Assembly (NCBI RefSeq): GCF_010015445.1
Contig: NC_053123.1
Location: 13,445,934 to 13,509,933 of the forward strand
DNA: 64,000 nt
DNA from: Perca fluviatilis
Taxonomy: Eukaryota > Chordata > Actinopteri > Perciformes > Percidae
Direction of reading: 5' to 3'
Under the pieces are notes generated by a model. The model worked only from the letters and a program-made list of their open reading frames with translations. It was not told where the DNA came from and ran no database searches. The first letter of the stretch is position 1, and each line of letters begins with the position of its first letter. The translations under genes were made by a program, and so were the position numbers. This document shows, piece by piece, positions 24,001 to 36,613 of this stretch.

Positions 24001-27000
24001 AATGCAACTGCACTCCTCTTATTAGCAACATAATATTACCATTATTACTACTGTGCTATTACTAATGCTACAGTTTGTCATCTAGTCACAATACAGTATT
24101 CCATATAGACCTACTTATAACATAAACTACTTATACATAAGTACAGCAGTTTTGCAATGCATTTTCAATGGTAGTTGTCTCCATGACAACAAGATAAACA
24201 TAAATTAAGTTGACTTGACTTGATATAAAAGTCTGCATTGCACATGTCTCTCTCTGATGCTTTAGTTTATTCATTTTAGTGATATTCTAAATAATGTGTC
24301 GTTGTATACTACTCGAAGGAGACTGTGTCACTGGCTTCTGCATTTAAACCCAAAGTGAACCTGAAGTATATACTGCATTTAAACAGTGACAATCTGAGAC
24401 AGACTGTTGTAGAAATCTGGGCACAGGCATTACTTCTTACAAGTTTAACAGCGATGTTCAAGATCTGTTTGTCCGGTGAGATTTTTTTACATGCTTGATT
24501 CATTCAGACTGGGGAGCTGCCCAGTACTGCAATTCACGGAAAACAATGTGAGGGTCAAATGCTTTGCTCAAAGGCAAAGAGTAGTTGCTGCTAAAGAATG
24601 ACAAAGTGGAAATGATTCTCTTTCCTCACCCTGATTTCATCCAGAGTCATCTTTTCTGTCCTAAGACCAGGTATTTCGGGTACAGTCATCTGGTGACAAA
24701 CAGCTCAATACTTGGCCACTGAATATAGCAAAGGTCCACAGCAATACATTACCTATTTGATCTGTTGGCAATACAATATCAACCAATATATTCACTGCTG
24801 CGTCATACCAGCGTCCATCCTCATTAATATGCTAACCGTGCTGCTTTTGCCTAAATGAATATGCAAGCCACAGAGCTTCTGGTGTATAACAGATGTGAAA
24901 AGACGACACTGACAGCCGTGTTAACAGTTGAGAGCTAAGAGATAAACAGCAGAGAATCTGGGAGTGTCCCTCACTTGTTGCCAACACCACGTTCCAGTCT
25001 GAGTTTTGTTGCCCGGGCTGGATCCACAGAGAGAAAAATGAAATAATGAGAGAGACATGCAGAGGAAGTGAAAGAGAAAAATAGAGTCCAGTGGCCCAGT
25101 TCTCCTCACAGACTCCGAGTGGACGGGCTGTTCTGCAGTTGAACTCTCCCCTCCATTGGTTTTGTACTGGATGGTGGCTGCTGGTGGCAGAGTGCTGTTG
25201 TTCCAGTCAGACTGCTAGAGACTTGCAATATAACAGGCTGTCAGACAGCATCAGTGACAAGGTCAGAGAAAGACCTCAAACACACACAGATTTGGTGATA
25301 ATTATCTGTGCGTTCATCACTGTAAATTACACATATAGTCATATGATCCATTGTTTACATAAATGAGTGCAGCTTTAAAATATACATAACTAGTGAGCAT
25401 CCCATGAGCTTAAAGGGATACTTCACCGATTAGCATTAAGCTTTGTATCAGTAGAAACCCGGTAGTATTTTCGAATGACCGTGCTTCCCTCCCTCATGTC
25501 CCCCTAAGACGAGAGATAGCTGTATTGTGTGTCTGGAAAAAACCCTCTGATGATGCAAAAATCGTCATTTTGCATCATCAGAGGCTTTTTCAGCCAGAGG
25601 CTAGAGACTACAGCCCCAAAAAAAATAATAATAAAAAAGCCTCAGATGATGCAAAATGACGATTTTTGCATCATCAGAGGGTTTTTTTCCAGACACACAA
25701 TACAGTTATCTCTCGTCTTAGGGGGACATGAGGGAGGAAAGCACGGTCATTCGAAAATACTACAGGTTTTCTACTGAACAAGCTTTCAATGCATGAAATC
25801 CACTTTAGCATGGAATAGATATGTTTTACTATATATTTTTAAAGCTGCACTCATTTATTGTAAACTATCGGCTATTATTTACACCAATAATTATCACCAA
25901 ACTCTGCAGTTCCCCTCAGCTCTGTGGTGCATTTTAGCATCTTTCTGCTCATTGTTTTGTTTTGGTTTTACGGCCTGCAGCCCCAATTCAGTCTCACCGC
26001 TTTCCAGCCACATCAGGCAGCTGTTGTCAGCTCTGATAAACCCACCGTACACTTCTTGCACAGCATCAAACCACCGTGAATATGTGACATATGTCAATGT
26101 CAAATGAATGCTAATACCTTGTGTCTGCTGGAGGTTTAAAAAGGCAACTGTATGCTAACATGTTATAGGCCTAATTGTCTAATACGTACACCATGTAAGT
26201 GCAACATCTCTATGTTGATTCCAGCTGGAGACCTTTGTTTGCTTGTCATCCTTGCTCTCTATGCATGGTTTGGGCTATCTCCACTGTTACTGTCAGAAGG
26301 AAAATGTAAAAAAAAACAACAATCTAAACAACAATCTCTTTTATCAACAGCAACCTTCTTTTCTGACACTTTACTATAATGTTGAATGGTGTTTATGACT
26401 TAACAACAAAGCTAAAAAAATATATAATAATCCACAGACAATGAACATTAAAACACGCCCAGATCTATGGTTGGTGACAGTTTTCTGCCAGAGCCTTGTG
26501 CTCACTCAGCTTTAGGAAGGAAATAGCTGATTCCCAGCGGAGACAGTTACCGCCATATTTAGGTCCTCACGCCTTTGTTAAAGCAGACAAGCCTGGCTGC
26601 CAATTGTTCTCCACCCAAAAATCATTGCCTCTGCAGCAAGTAACAGTACTTCTGTCAGCATCTTCCCCCTTTCTGCAGTCAGTACAGGCCAGATACAGCC
26701 TGGTGAGCACCCTCTGGTGGCCACTGCTGGAAGTGAGCTACATACGTAAACACAAATGTGTTTGCCTTTTGCATGAAAGCAGTCGATCAGAAAAAAAGCT
26801 ATGATACTGTGAAACAGAAATAAAGAGCCCTCCGAATGTTTTCAGTGTCTTGTAAACTTAATATTTTCTCTTTTTTATTTTTCCACAGACACTGATCAGA
26901 CGCAAACATTCACAGAAACAAGCATCGGGTCACTAGAAGCCATAAGTTTGTCTACTGAGCCACTCACTCCCACCCTTGTTATAGCCACCACTGAGGCCAG

Positions 27001-28366
27001 CATCAGCACAGGCAGCAGCAGCACTGGTATCAGCACTGGTAGCAGCACCGGTAGCAGCAGCACTGGTAGCAGTACCGGTAGCAGCAGCACTGGTAGCAGC
27101 TCCGGCAGCAGTACCGGTAGCAGCAGAACTGGTAGCAGCACCGGCAGCAGTACCGGTAGAAGCAGCACTGGTAGCAGCACCGGTAGCAGTACCAGTAACA
27201 GCAGAACTGGTAGCAGCACCGGCAGCAGTACCGGTAGCAGCAGCACTGGTAGCAGCAGCACTGGTAGCAGCACCGGCAGCAGTACCGGTAGCAGCAGCAC
27301 TGGTAGCAGTACCGGTAGCAGCAGCATTGGTAGCAGCAGCACTGGTAGCAGCACCGGCAGCAGTACCGGTAGCAGCAGCACTGGTAGCAGCAGCACTGGT
27401 AGCAGCACCGGCAGCAGTACCGGTAGCAGCAGCACTAGTAGCAGCAGCGCTGGTAGCAGCACCGGCAGCAGTACCGGTAGCAGCAGCACTGGTAGCAGCA
27501 GCAGGGCCTGGAAGGACTTTACTAACACAAACCAGATGCCAGACGCCTTCCCTGCTGTGTCCTCCGAGGCTAGTTCCTGGATGTTGTCCAGACTGCCCCA
27601 GGACAGCCCGGACACCACCCTCCGACTAGGAGATGCCTCAGACTCAATGTCCCACACAGCCGTCCACACCGACAGCACCTACACTTCTACCGCCATCAGC
27701 CGAGCTGGGGAGAGGACCCTGCTGTCTGTCACCTCCTCTTCCAGTAACAGCACCTCCTCTGCCTTTACAGAGGACTCCAACTCCCATCAGCCCCCCTCCA
27801 CTTGGGGTATTTCTGCACGGGCTACCGAGACTGAGGACTACACCCACAGTGCGCCGGCCACCAGGACTGACAGCAGAGACACAACAGACCAGCACATGAC
27901 GCACTCCTTCAAGGGGATATTTCCAGAGACAAGTTTAACTGGACAACCTAATGCCACCCATCATCAATACACCTCAACATCAGAGGAGACCTCTGACTCG
28001 ACACCACCTCTCAGAGTAACCGAGCCCAGCACTGACCAATCGGAAGTGTCCGTTTCCTCCACACCTTCTGTAACCTCACCTGCAGAAGGTCCTACAAACA
28101 TCTCAGGGACAGAGCAGGGGTCGGGCTTTAGTGTTACAACCTCCACTGAGTTCTCCACCGGAGCCCACAGCTCCAGCACCCAGAACCAGGAGGCCACTGT
28201 GGGGGTTTCATCCCAGACCAGTGACCAAAGCGTTGGCTTGGGTCTGACCACAGCACCCCCGACAGTCAGTAGTACATCAGAAGTGGACAACTCTCTAACA
28301 GACACTCCAGTGCTCGTTACTAAGTTCTTCCTCATCACCACACCTGTCACTGTTACAGAAAGGTAC

Positions 28367-28416
<50 letters not shown>

Positions 28417-31400
28417 TTAGAAAAGCATTATTTTAACAGACACATTCAGCTCTATAAGCTTTAAAGCACGTGTCATACTCAAGGCCCGCAGGCCAAATCT
28501 GGCACCTCGCAGATTTTGATCCGGCCCACATATCAGTTAAGGTTCCCAATAAATCTTAGCCCACCTAGTTTTTGTTGTTTTTTCAATGTTTTGCCACTTT
28601 TTCTGACGTTTTTTGGCGCCTATTCTGAAGTATTTTTTCAAAATAACTTTTTTGGGGTCTTTATGTCGACCAAACTGTTAGCGAGAAGGCTATATGAGAC
28701 ATGCAATAATACAGTAAAAGATTACTTTTTCGATGAAATAAAAGCATGTGAATAAACTAAACATGTCTGGCCCTGGATGTGATTCTTATTTTCCAGTGTG
28801 GCACTTAGTGAAATTGAATTTGACAACCTTGCTTTAAAGGAATGCAGATTGACAAACTTAAAATGATTGGCTTACATTAGCGCCCCCTGATGACACCTTA
28901 GCCTGCTCTGTGTCGAGTGATCAATAAAGTTGTCAGTCCTGGTGTTGTAAAGATGAAAGTTTTTCTTGTATGCTCTTTTCAATTCTTGTCAGAAGTCTGT
29001 AAGAGATTTGGTTGAAAGCTTTTCTCTTTAACAGATCACAGATAACGGAGGAAGACACTTTCAAAACCACTGCGCCCACCTCCACCACCACAACCACCAC
29101 CACCACCACCACCACAGCAACCAGCCCTCCTTTACCAGCAACCTCATCCTCCAGGTTCAGTAGCACCGCTAGCATCTCTACTCCAGGGTCACCTACCGAG
29201 GCCACCGTCCCGTACACTACGCCCTCCACCACCCTGGCCTTGCTGACCTCTGCCGTGCACGCAACTCCCCGCGTGTCGCCCAGCCAAACCCAGGGACCCT
29301 CAACTGGGATGGATAACCCCACAAACGCCACCACCCTGCAGATAGAGACAAGCACGGACACCCCGGGAATCACCACGACTCACAGCGAGCACATCACCAC
29401 CTCCTACACCCACAGAACCCCAACTAAGAGTACAGAGGCTCTGCAGACCACCGGGAAACAGACAGACAGAGGAACTACAGAGCTGGTTGGGACCACATCA
29501 CCCACCAAGGCACCGCCAACACCACCAGGTCAGTGGTTTACACTCCATCATTTTAACTGACAATCCTTGACATGCAGTTTTCACAGCAAGAATGCGTTAC
29601 TCTCTGTGGACCAAAAACCTTTAAAAAAAAGCGATTACATACATATTATATATTATTTACATATAGATATACAAATGTGCATTATGAACCATTCAAATTA
29701 TGAGATTGATGAGACATAATGAATGTTTGTGTGAAACCACTGTACGATTACCTTGTTTTTAAAAACCTTTTTTAATGGTTCAGTTTCTTCTCTCCTCTCT
29801 AAACTCCAGGGAACCCTTGTGTGTCAAACCCTTGTATGAACGGAGGGATGTGTGTGAGCTATAAAGGGCATCAATTCACCTGCCACTGTCAGCAGGCATG
29901 GACAGGACTGACCTGCAACCAGGGTGAGCTACTCTCCTCTTCTTCCTGACAGATTGACGACAGCATGCATGCTACTTTTTTTTTTTTTTTGCAATGTACC
30001 CAAGCATGAAATCTCCAGAAAAGTATGAAATGAAATCCAAGTTTAAAATGTTCAGTTTTTTGAGAGCGTTCGCCCCATGTTGGCTGAGTCCTGCAGTGGC
30101 CCGGGTTCGAATCCGACCTGCGGCCCTTTGCTGCGTATCATCCCCCATCTCTCTCCCCCTTTCATGTCTATCCACTGTCACTATAATAAAGGGAAAAGCC
30201 ACAAAAAAATAATCTTAAAAAAAATCTCTTACTATATTGTCCTGAGTGCTCTTTTAGAACGTATATAGTAATACTTGTATGTAATGGTGTGTGCAGATGT
30301 GGATGAGTGTGAGAGGGACCCATGCCCCGTTGGGTCCAGGTGTGTGAACACGCGAGGTTCCTTCAGCTGTGAATGTCCGCTGGGCTTCGACCTGGAGGAC
30401 GGACGCACCTGCACCAGAGGTAAAACCTCTTTAATACATAACAGTGAAACAATAATCTATCACAGATTATGAAAATATGCAAACACAAAGTATATATGAA
30501 TTCAAAGTTGTTTTCCCAAAGGCCTTCTTTTGATCACCGACAGTATTTTCCCCCTCCACAGCAAAGGCGTTTCTGGGAACTTTCAAAGTTAACAGATTTC
30601 CACATGACCCTGTTATCTTCAAGAGCGCCACCATGCATGAGATCCAGAGAGAGCTCATTCAGCTGGTGAGCGGCAGCACACATTATTGCATTGTCTCTGC
30701 AGATTTCTGAGCTCCATTCGGCTTATGTGTATTATATCTGCTACACGCTCTCTTCCTGTCTTTCACCTCAGCTCAATGCTTCCTTGTCAGTCCTCCGAGG
30801 TTACAGCCGCTCAACGCTAAGTAAGAAGTAAGTTTTTGCCATCACTAAACCATTCCATTTCTGTAATCTTTCAGTAATTTGTTGTTATATTTTCTAAATC
30901 ACAAAAGGAAACATGGTTATAATTATATTCACCCCACCCTGGCCTTTACATTTCATAGGCCTTCATTAGAGCAGGGTCTTCAACGTTTTTAAGCCAAGGA
31001 CCCCTTAGCTTAAAAAGAGACGGAGCAGAGACCCCCTACTATATATAATGTATAAAATTGAGTTGCATATTAAACTACAACCTACAATAAAGTGTAGGGC
31101 AGCCTATAGCCTTTAGATATACCTTTTATGATGCATGGAATACTAAGGTGTTAAAATAATAATTGTTGACATATTCATATATTTATACATCATATTTAAA
31201 TGTTAAAATGTGGAACAGTAGCTGTATATGTTGATGGGTACCTTACCAGGCCAGTAAGCCTATCATCAATGTGTAAATTAAAAAAAGATTTATCTTTACA
31301 AATAATATTTTGGATTCATGTTAATGTATATATATATATGTATACATTATATATATATTTTTTTAAACTATCAAACAATAATTTGGTGTCCCCCCTGCAG

Positions 31401-34086
31401 CAACTCTGAGGACCCCCCGTTGAAGATCTCTGCATTAGAGTAAATCAGAACTAAGAAAGAAAACAGATGAATGATGCAACATGGACATTTTGTCAGTGTA
31501 GGCCTCTGTTTTGACCTGTTCTGATCTCTTTCCAACAGAGAAGAGGCTGAGGTTCGTATCTCAGCTGTCAACATGTTTTCCATTTCCACCGATGTGACGA
31601 GCGCAGAGGTCTACAACAGCATCCAGATGTCTCTCAGCAACTGCAGCTCCTCATTGGCCCACTGCCGGATGGTCCTGCAGCACCAGCTCACCTATCAAGG
31701 TGAATATAATAGCCAGTAATCCTAATGAACATCATCACGTTTATATTTGCTAAAAGTATTACATGTTTTAACTGGCATACTTTAATTGTGATTGAGGGCA
31801 GGCTACTAAAAGTAGCTGTGAATGTGTTTACATCCACTAGAGGGCAGAATTTAGCCGTAAACAGCTCCCACAGTTACATCATTACATCACTCAAAAACTT
31901 CATCATCCAGCTGCTATATTTCACAACCCTACACTACAGGGAATCCTACAATAACAGCACAGGACAACACCATAAAACACTACAAAAAGATGACTATGAG
32001 CTCACACACACAGTAGCAATTTTATGTAGGATGCTCGTTGTGAACCAGAACTATAATAAATTCTGACTTGCGTGGCCGGGTTAGCTCAGTGGTACATCAG
32101 GCGCACATATACTGAGAGGTTTATGCCTTGACGCAGAGGTCCAGGGTTTGAATCCGACCTGTGACGATTTCCTGCATGTCTTCCCTCTCTTTCTCCCCTT
32201 TCTCACCTGGCTGTCCTATCAAATAAAGGTGGAAAAGCCCAACAAAATTATCTTTAACAAAAATAAATAAATTCTGACTTGCTCTTGAGATGAAACCTAA
32301 TAGTGAATTGAGGGAAACAAAGAAGCTTGTTCGGTGTTTTCTGACATCTTGGATTCATCTTGTCCAAATCATGTTCCTGTGTTGCTGTAGTCACGACTAA
32401 TTGTGTCCACACTGTGTTCCAGTGGAAAGTCTGTGTGTGGCCCAGAAGACTCAGTGTGATACAGAGCGCTCCACCTGCACAGACAACAGTGGCACAGCCA
32501 ACTGCCAGTGTCTTCAAGGATACTACAAACACAACCCTGACGACCTGTCCTGCTTAGGTGAGCTCAGTGTGTGCTACTTACTGTGAGGGCATGGGTTTTT
32601 CTGTATATATCAAAAAGGAAACCACAAATTAACCTGATTAAAATTGACCAAACATGATTCAAATGACCAAGTTAGTGTTTCCTTCCTGATAAAAACAAAA
32701 TACTGAAGAAAAAGTAGATTCAAATTTTAAATTTCACATAAAATTCATTGAAATTAAGGATAAGGCATATCAGCAAACCAACATTGGCGTTGGACCTCCC
32801 TATAACAAACTGTGTAGTTGGACTTTTTATGAACAAAACATCTTGTTTCAGAATGCGGGGATGGCTACAAGCTGGAAAATGGCACCTGTGTTCCGTAAGT
32901 TCAACTCTTTTTCAATACATTTTTTCCTTAAAGTATTGATCCACATATACTGAACAATTTAAGTCCAGATTCTTACAGCAGATTCTATGTCTGCTTTTAA
33001 GGTGCATGTTTGGATTTGGAGGATTCAACTGTGGAAATTGTAAGTTGCCTTAAAAATCCCTGAACAGGCACCTATTCAGCTTCAATAGATACAATACTTT
33101 TTGTGAACTAAAGTTACAAATTTGATCTTGTGATCTTTACATAATATGTTTCTAACGTTAAGTATTTAATATGTTGTTATCTGACATTGCAGTTTACAAG
33201 CTGATTGCAGTCGTGGTGTCACCTGCAGGGGGCGCTCTGCTCCTCATCCTCATCATTGCTCTCATTGTCACCTGTTGCAAGTAAGACTGCTGTTATTGTT
33301 AGCACAAAAACCTGTCCTGGTTTGCAGAGCAACTATTTTATTGATGGTAGCACAGTAATCTGTCTTGCTATACAGTATTTTCAAGTTGATAATTAAAAAA
33401 CAAGTGATCCTAGACCATAAAACAAGTGTAATTATCTGTTGGCTGAATATTTCAGTATTTTGAAGCATCAGTTTACCCAAATTACCCAAAAAATAACACA
33501 TTTCTTCAATTTCAATGGTTTGGTGAAGTGACTAATATTGGTAATATGTGGTAAAGGTTTAACTTTTTTTTTAAATGTTTGATCTACAAGGAAAGACAAG
33601 AATGACATCAACAAGATCATCTTCAAGAGTGGAGACATGCAGATGTCCCCGTACGCAGACTTTGCCAAAAATAACCGCATATCCACGGAGTGGGGCAGGG
33701 AGACCATAGAGATGCAAGAGAACGGCAGCACCAAGAACCTGCTGCAGATGACTGACATTTACTACTCTGTAAGGAGACTTACAATACAACTTTCATTAGA
33801 CCTCCCACTCCTTCATTTGTCTTCATTATTCAAGTTTAGGCTTGGTTTTGAGTGTTTGGATATGTCTTATAAATCACTTTATTAGAAGAAACTTTTAAAT
33901 ACATCTCATTGATTTTCTGTGTTTCTGTGCCCTTTCCTTCAGCCTGCGTTGCGTAACTCAGACCTGGAGAGAAACGGCCTGTACCCGTTCACAGGCCTGC
34001 CGGGTTCTCGCCACTCGTGCATCTACCCTGCCCAGTGGAACCCCTCTTTTATCAGTGACGATTCACGAAGGAGAGACTACTTCTGA
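21004..34086 (+). CDS. heg1: HEG1-like: mucin-like EGF-domain membrane protein
   Basis: Fourteen coding exons: 21004-21277, 26889-28362, 29035-29528, 29810-29923, 30297-30419, 30562-30665, 30772-30827, 31539-31699, 32423-32557, 32852-32894, 33002-33039, 33193-33280, 33591-33768 and 33943-34086. They total 3426 bases (1141 residues plus stop), all in phase. Order: signal peptide ([19 protein letters not shown]); long Ser/Thr-rich mucin-like region; EGF-like domain ([19 protein letters not shown]); calcium-binding type EGF ([11 protein letters not shown]); a region resembling a SEA-type segment; a further Cys-rich EGF-like region; one transmembrane helix ([15 protein letters not shown]); cytoplasmic tail. 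The tail ends [15 protein letters not shown], the C-terminus known in HEG1 to bind the KRIT1 FERM domain. In vertebrates HEG1 acts at endothelial junctions in heart and vessel development. Its place beside slc12a8 fits vertebrate synteny. Confidence 0.96.
21627..22322. mobile_element. Older hAT-like element interrupted by a younger relative
   Basis: The left end TAGAGCTGTAACTACTTA and a degenerate right end near 22322 resemble the ends of the element at 21799-22138 that lies inside it. Possible target duplication CTTCAGTA against CTTGAGCA (six of eight match). The boundaries are inferred from this resemblance. Confidence 0.5.
21799..22138. mobile_element. hAT-like non-autonomous element (TAGGGCTG ends)
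   Basis: 340 bases with ends TAGGGCTGCAACTAACAATT and, on the opposite strand, TAGAGCTTGAAAGATTAATC. Exact 8-base target duplication CCCTGAAG (21791-21798 and 22139-22146). It lies in heg1 intron 1. Confidence 0.88.
22999..23715. mobile_element. Terminal inverted repeat element, about 717 bases
   Basis: The left end GGTAACACTTTATAATAACC and the right end (GTAATACTTTATAATAACC on the opposite strand) form inverted repeats that continue for about 50 bases (ATAAATGGTAAATTGATAGT). Flanks share AGATTTA (22992-22998 and 23716-23722). The interior is AT-rich with repeated short motifs and no coding capacity. It lies in heg1 intron 1. Confidence 0.8.
23716..25413. other. heg1 intron 1, nothing recognised
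   Basis: No exon, RNA gene or transposon end that I can support. Confidence 0.6.
25414..25790. repeat. Foldback element made of two hairpin-bearing arms
   Basis: The outer arms (about 25430-25560 and 25650-25790) are reverse complements, sharing AGTATTTTCGAATGACCGTG and CCCTCATGTCCCCCTAAGAC with their complements. Each arm contains its own hairpin: CCTCTGATGATGCAAAA, a 7-base loop, then the exact complement. The left end is TTAA followed by AGGGATACTTCACCGATTAG; the right end stops short near 25790. A second, partial copy lies at 47460-47669. It is in heg1 intron 1. Confidence 0.85.
25791..26888. other. heg1 intron 1, nothing recognised
   Basis: No supported exon or element before the heg1 exon 2 acceptor at 26888. 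Confidence 0.6.
27001..27506 (+). repeat. heg1: Coding minisatellite in the heg1 mucin region
   Basis: Tandem array of 12- and 15-base submodules encoding GSST and GSSST, grouped in part into 39-base units ([13 protein letters not shown]). It keeps the reading frame throughout heg1 exon 2. The Ser/Thr content marks it as an O-glycosylated mucin-like segment. The opposite strand is also open across the array (LLPVL repeats), which is a by-product of the repeat. Confidence 0.93.
28371..28407. repeat. (TA)n microsatellite
   Basis: About 18 TA units starting 8 bases into the intron after heg1 exon 2. Confidence 0.95.
28467..28831. mobile_element. hAT-like non-autonomous element (CACGTGTCA family)
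   Basis: 365 bases flanked by the exact 8-base duplication CTTTAAAG (28459-28466 and 28832-28839). The left end CACGTGTCATACTCAAGGCC matches the complement of the right end of the element at 55946-56402, so the two are copies of one family in opposite orientation. It lies in a heg1 intron. Confidence 0.9.
29073..29116 (+). repeat. heg1: (ACC)n coding tract, poly-threonine
   Basis: An ACC/ACA repeat in heg1 exon 3 encodes a run of about 12 threonines in the mucin-like region. Confidence 0.9.
30062..30200 (+). mobile_element. tRNA-derived SINE, 5'-truncated copy
   Basis: Retains the B-box (GGGTTCGAATCC) and the body (GACCTGCGGCCCTTTGCTGC, then a CT-rich part and AATAAAGG tail) shared with the copies at 32072 and, on the other strand, 8292. 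The A-box half is missing or degraded. It lies in a heg1 intron. Confidence 0.75.
30972..31432. mobile_element. hAT-like non-autonomous element (CAGGGTCTTCAACG ends)
   Basis: 461 bases with inverted ends CAGGGTCTTCAACG and (opposite strand) CAGAGATCTTCAACG. Exact 8-base duplication CATTAGAG (30964-30971 and 31433-31440). It lies in the heg1 intron between 30827 and 31539. Confidence 0.9.
32072..32265 (+). mobile_element. tRNA-derived SINE, full-length-looking and recent
   Basis: The tRNA-like head has an A-box (TTAGCTCAGTGG) and a B-box (GGTTTGAATCC), then a CT-rich body and an A-rich tail. It is bounded by an exact 17-base duplication AATAAATTCTGACTTGC (32055-32071 and 32266-32282). The perfect duplication suggests a fairly recent insertion. 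It lies in the heg1 intron before exon 9. It is not a functional tRNA gene, because the head lacks a complete cloverleaf. Confidence 0.9.
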
Positions 34087-34107
34087 CTGCCCCACCTTGA
34101 ACACACA

Positions 34108-34147
<40 letters not shown>

Positions 34148-34254
34148 ACTTACTATCTCTTATAATGATGTGTTATAATGGTTTTCCGTCACAGTGAGAG
34201 TGGGAGCCCATTTGACCATCTGCATTCAGGGCTGCACACTAACTATGTAAATGC

Positions 34255-34255
<1 letters not shown>

Positions 34256-34347
<92 letters not shown>
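34256..34347. repeat. (GT)n microsatellite
   Basis: About 45 GT units, probably in the heg1 3' untranslated region. Confidence 0.96.
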
Positions 34348-34351
<4 letters not shown>

Positions 34352-35162
34352 CATGTGTGTGTGTCTGCATATTATTGAAGTGCACATTTTTTTTGCAAGT
34401 GAAATATATTTCTGAGAGTGTTATTGTGTGGCCATTTCAGTGTTTTTGCATGTTTTAGCTCATTTGCTTCGACTCACACATTACATTGCTGCCACTGTGT
34501 TGTTAAAGACTGTTTAATGTGTTTTTCGTGCCTTGCAGGCAGCCTCTGATTCTCATTTACTTACACTGTATGATAAAAAACTATTTCCAGACGCTTGAAA
34601 TGTGCTTGAGGTAGGCCATGACAGTAAACAATCATATCTGCCTTGTTGCTGCCTTTTAATGCAGTGCAGTTTTGCTTGAAAAATCTGCACTGCATTAATG
34701 CACAATATTAAATAAAAGCAGATATAATATTCACTGTGCTCAAAGACAGGAATGTGAGTTCATGACCACCAGGAATGTGGGAAAACACAATCAGATTACA
34801 TGTTTTTTTTAAACAGCAGTGATGTAAAGTGTATGTGATGTGTAGCAAATAGACACGTGCAAAACCATTGATATGGTCCTTTAAGTGCTGAAGTATGAAT
34901 ATGTACGTGCCACTGCTGTGATTTGAAAATAATTAGTTTCTTCTTAGATAATAGTCTGAGAATAAAGTATTGATGGAACAAGACAATAACAAAACCACTG
35001 AAGGATGTGCAAAGTTCGGTTTAATGCCAATAGAAACTGAGGAACGACTTTGAATTCTGATAACGACGTTTATTTATTCCCTCTTTGTCCAAGTCCTTGA
35101 CATGTAGCATACTGGACACCTTACATACACACTGACAGACTGGAGATGGATAAACTTGTGGC

Positions 35163-35282
<120 letters not shown>

Positions 35283-36062
35283 AGCGAGCGAGCGATAGAG
35301 AGAGAGAGATTGTGTGTCTTAAGTATGTGTGTGTGTGATGTGTGTATACGTGTGTGAGGAGTAATTAACTGTACACCAGAAGGATCAAAACTGTCAGTGA
35401 GTGTTTGAATTTAAAGAGTGTAAAGATGTATCATAATTAGTTTGCTTTTTCTGACATGGAGTATTATTTTTATGTGTCTGTTTTACTTCTTTGTGTTTAT
35501 ATATGATTTGTTCATTCTGGCGTTTTAGTCAGACGTGCTTATTTAAATAAAGAAATTTGCACAGCAGTATTTCTCCGACTCCATTCTGATGCTGATTATT
35601 TTAAGGTTTTTCAAATCCTTGATCTTGAACTGTTTGAGTTTAAAATTGTTCAAACAAAATGACTGTAAAATGTATTTTAGTGGTATTGCGCATTCATGTC
35701 ATTTTTTAGTAGCACACAGCGCAACAAGAACAGAACAAACAATTAAAACAACTCAGGGTCACTTTTTTTCTTTTACCGGTAGTCTTTATTTTTCATTTTA
35801 GCATTTTACAGATTTTACAGGGTTAGAGAAATAAAGACGTATTCAAATTACCCATGAAAATGGGGATTGTCAACAGGTTTACAATCTTAATCCTACATGC
35901 TGGACTATATACAGTACCTTTCCTCTGTACATTCTATTTATCCTAAACGTTTGCACATCCCTTAACATTTTCTACGCATCCATACAGCCTCTTTTTATAT
36001 ATGTATGTGTTATATGTTTCTGTATTTATTGATTGTTAATATATATTGAATATGTTTATGTA

Positions 36063-36140
36063 TGCACCAACAACCATGGCAAATTCCTTGTAAGTGCTAT
36101 TTACTTGGCGATAAATCATTTCTGATTATGAATAAAGTGT
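36063..36140 (+). mobile_element. 3' tail fragment of a LINE
   Basis: Contains CAAATTCCTTGTAAGTG and ACTTGGCGATAAA, resembling a common 3' end of fish LINEs. Only the tail is present. The family is recalled rather than computed. Confidence 0.5.
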
Positions 36141-36613
36141 TGAACTATTTCTCGGAGAGCAACAGCCAGGCACAGAGACTTCTCAGAGCCTTGTAACCAC
36201 GGTCACGTAAGCACTTGGCAGATGCATAAAATGTAATTCGTAAAGAAAACGTTGGAAAACAACAAATACTCTGACCATTATTATGCCCTGTATGTATGAA
36301 TATCGTGCCACCATAATAATCATTGTTTACATCGTGTTCACTTCAACAACACAAGTGCCATATCTAAATACTGATTTACATCAAACAAATGAGTCAACAT
36401 TGTCAGGTAAGGTGCTTCTCCGAAACATGCTAAATTATTCCTTCCTTTGTGGGTAGTGGGTACAATTGTTTACATAATGTGACGTTTCTGGTCCATTTCT
36501 GTTGGTTTCCCAGTTTCTTATAACCCATAGTCTCAACTTTGTGAGGCTCATGAGACCTGAAGACACACAGAGGCACAACTTTACTTTGATATTTTGACTT
36601 TTCTAAACCAGCA

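Noticed and set aside
26896..27678. 260-residue antisense LLPVL protein
   Set aside because: Exact shadow of the heg1 coding minisatellite.
32072..32150. Possible tRNA gene (A-box and B-box present)
   Set aside because: Flanked by a 17-base target duplication with a SINE body and tail; no complete cloverleaf.
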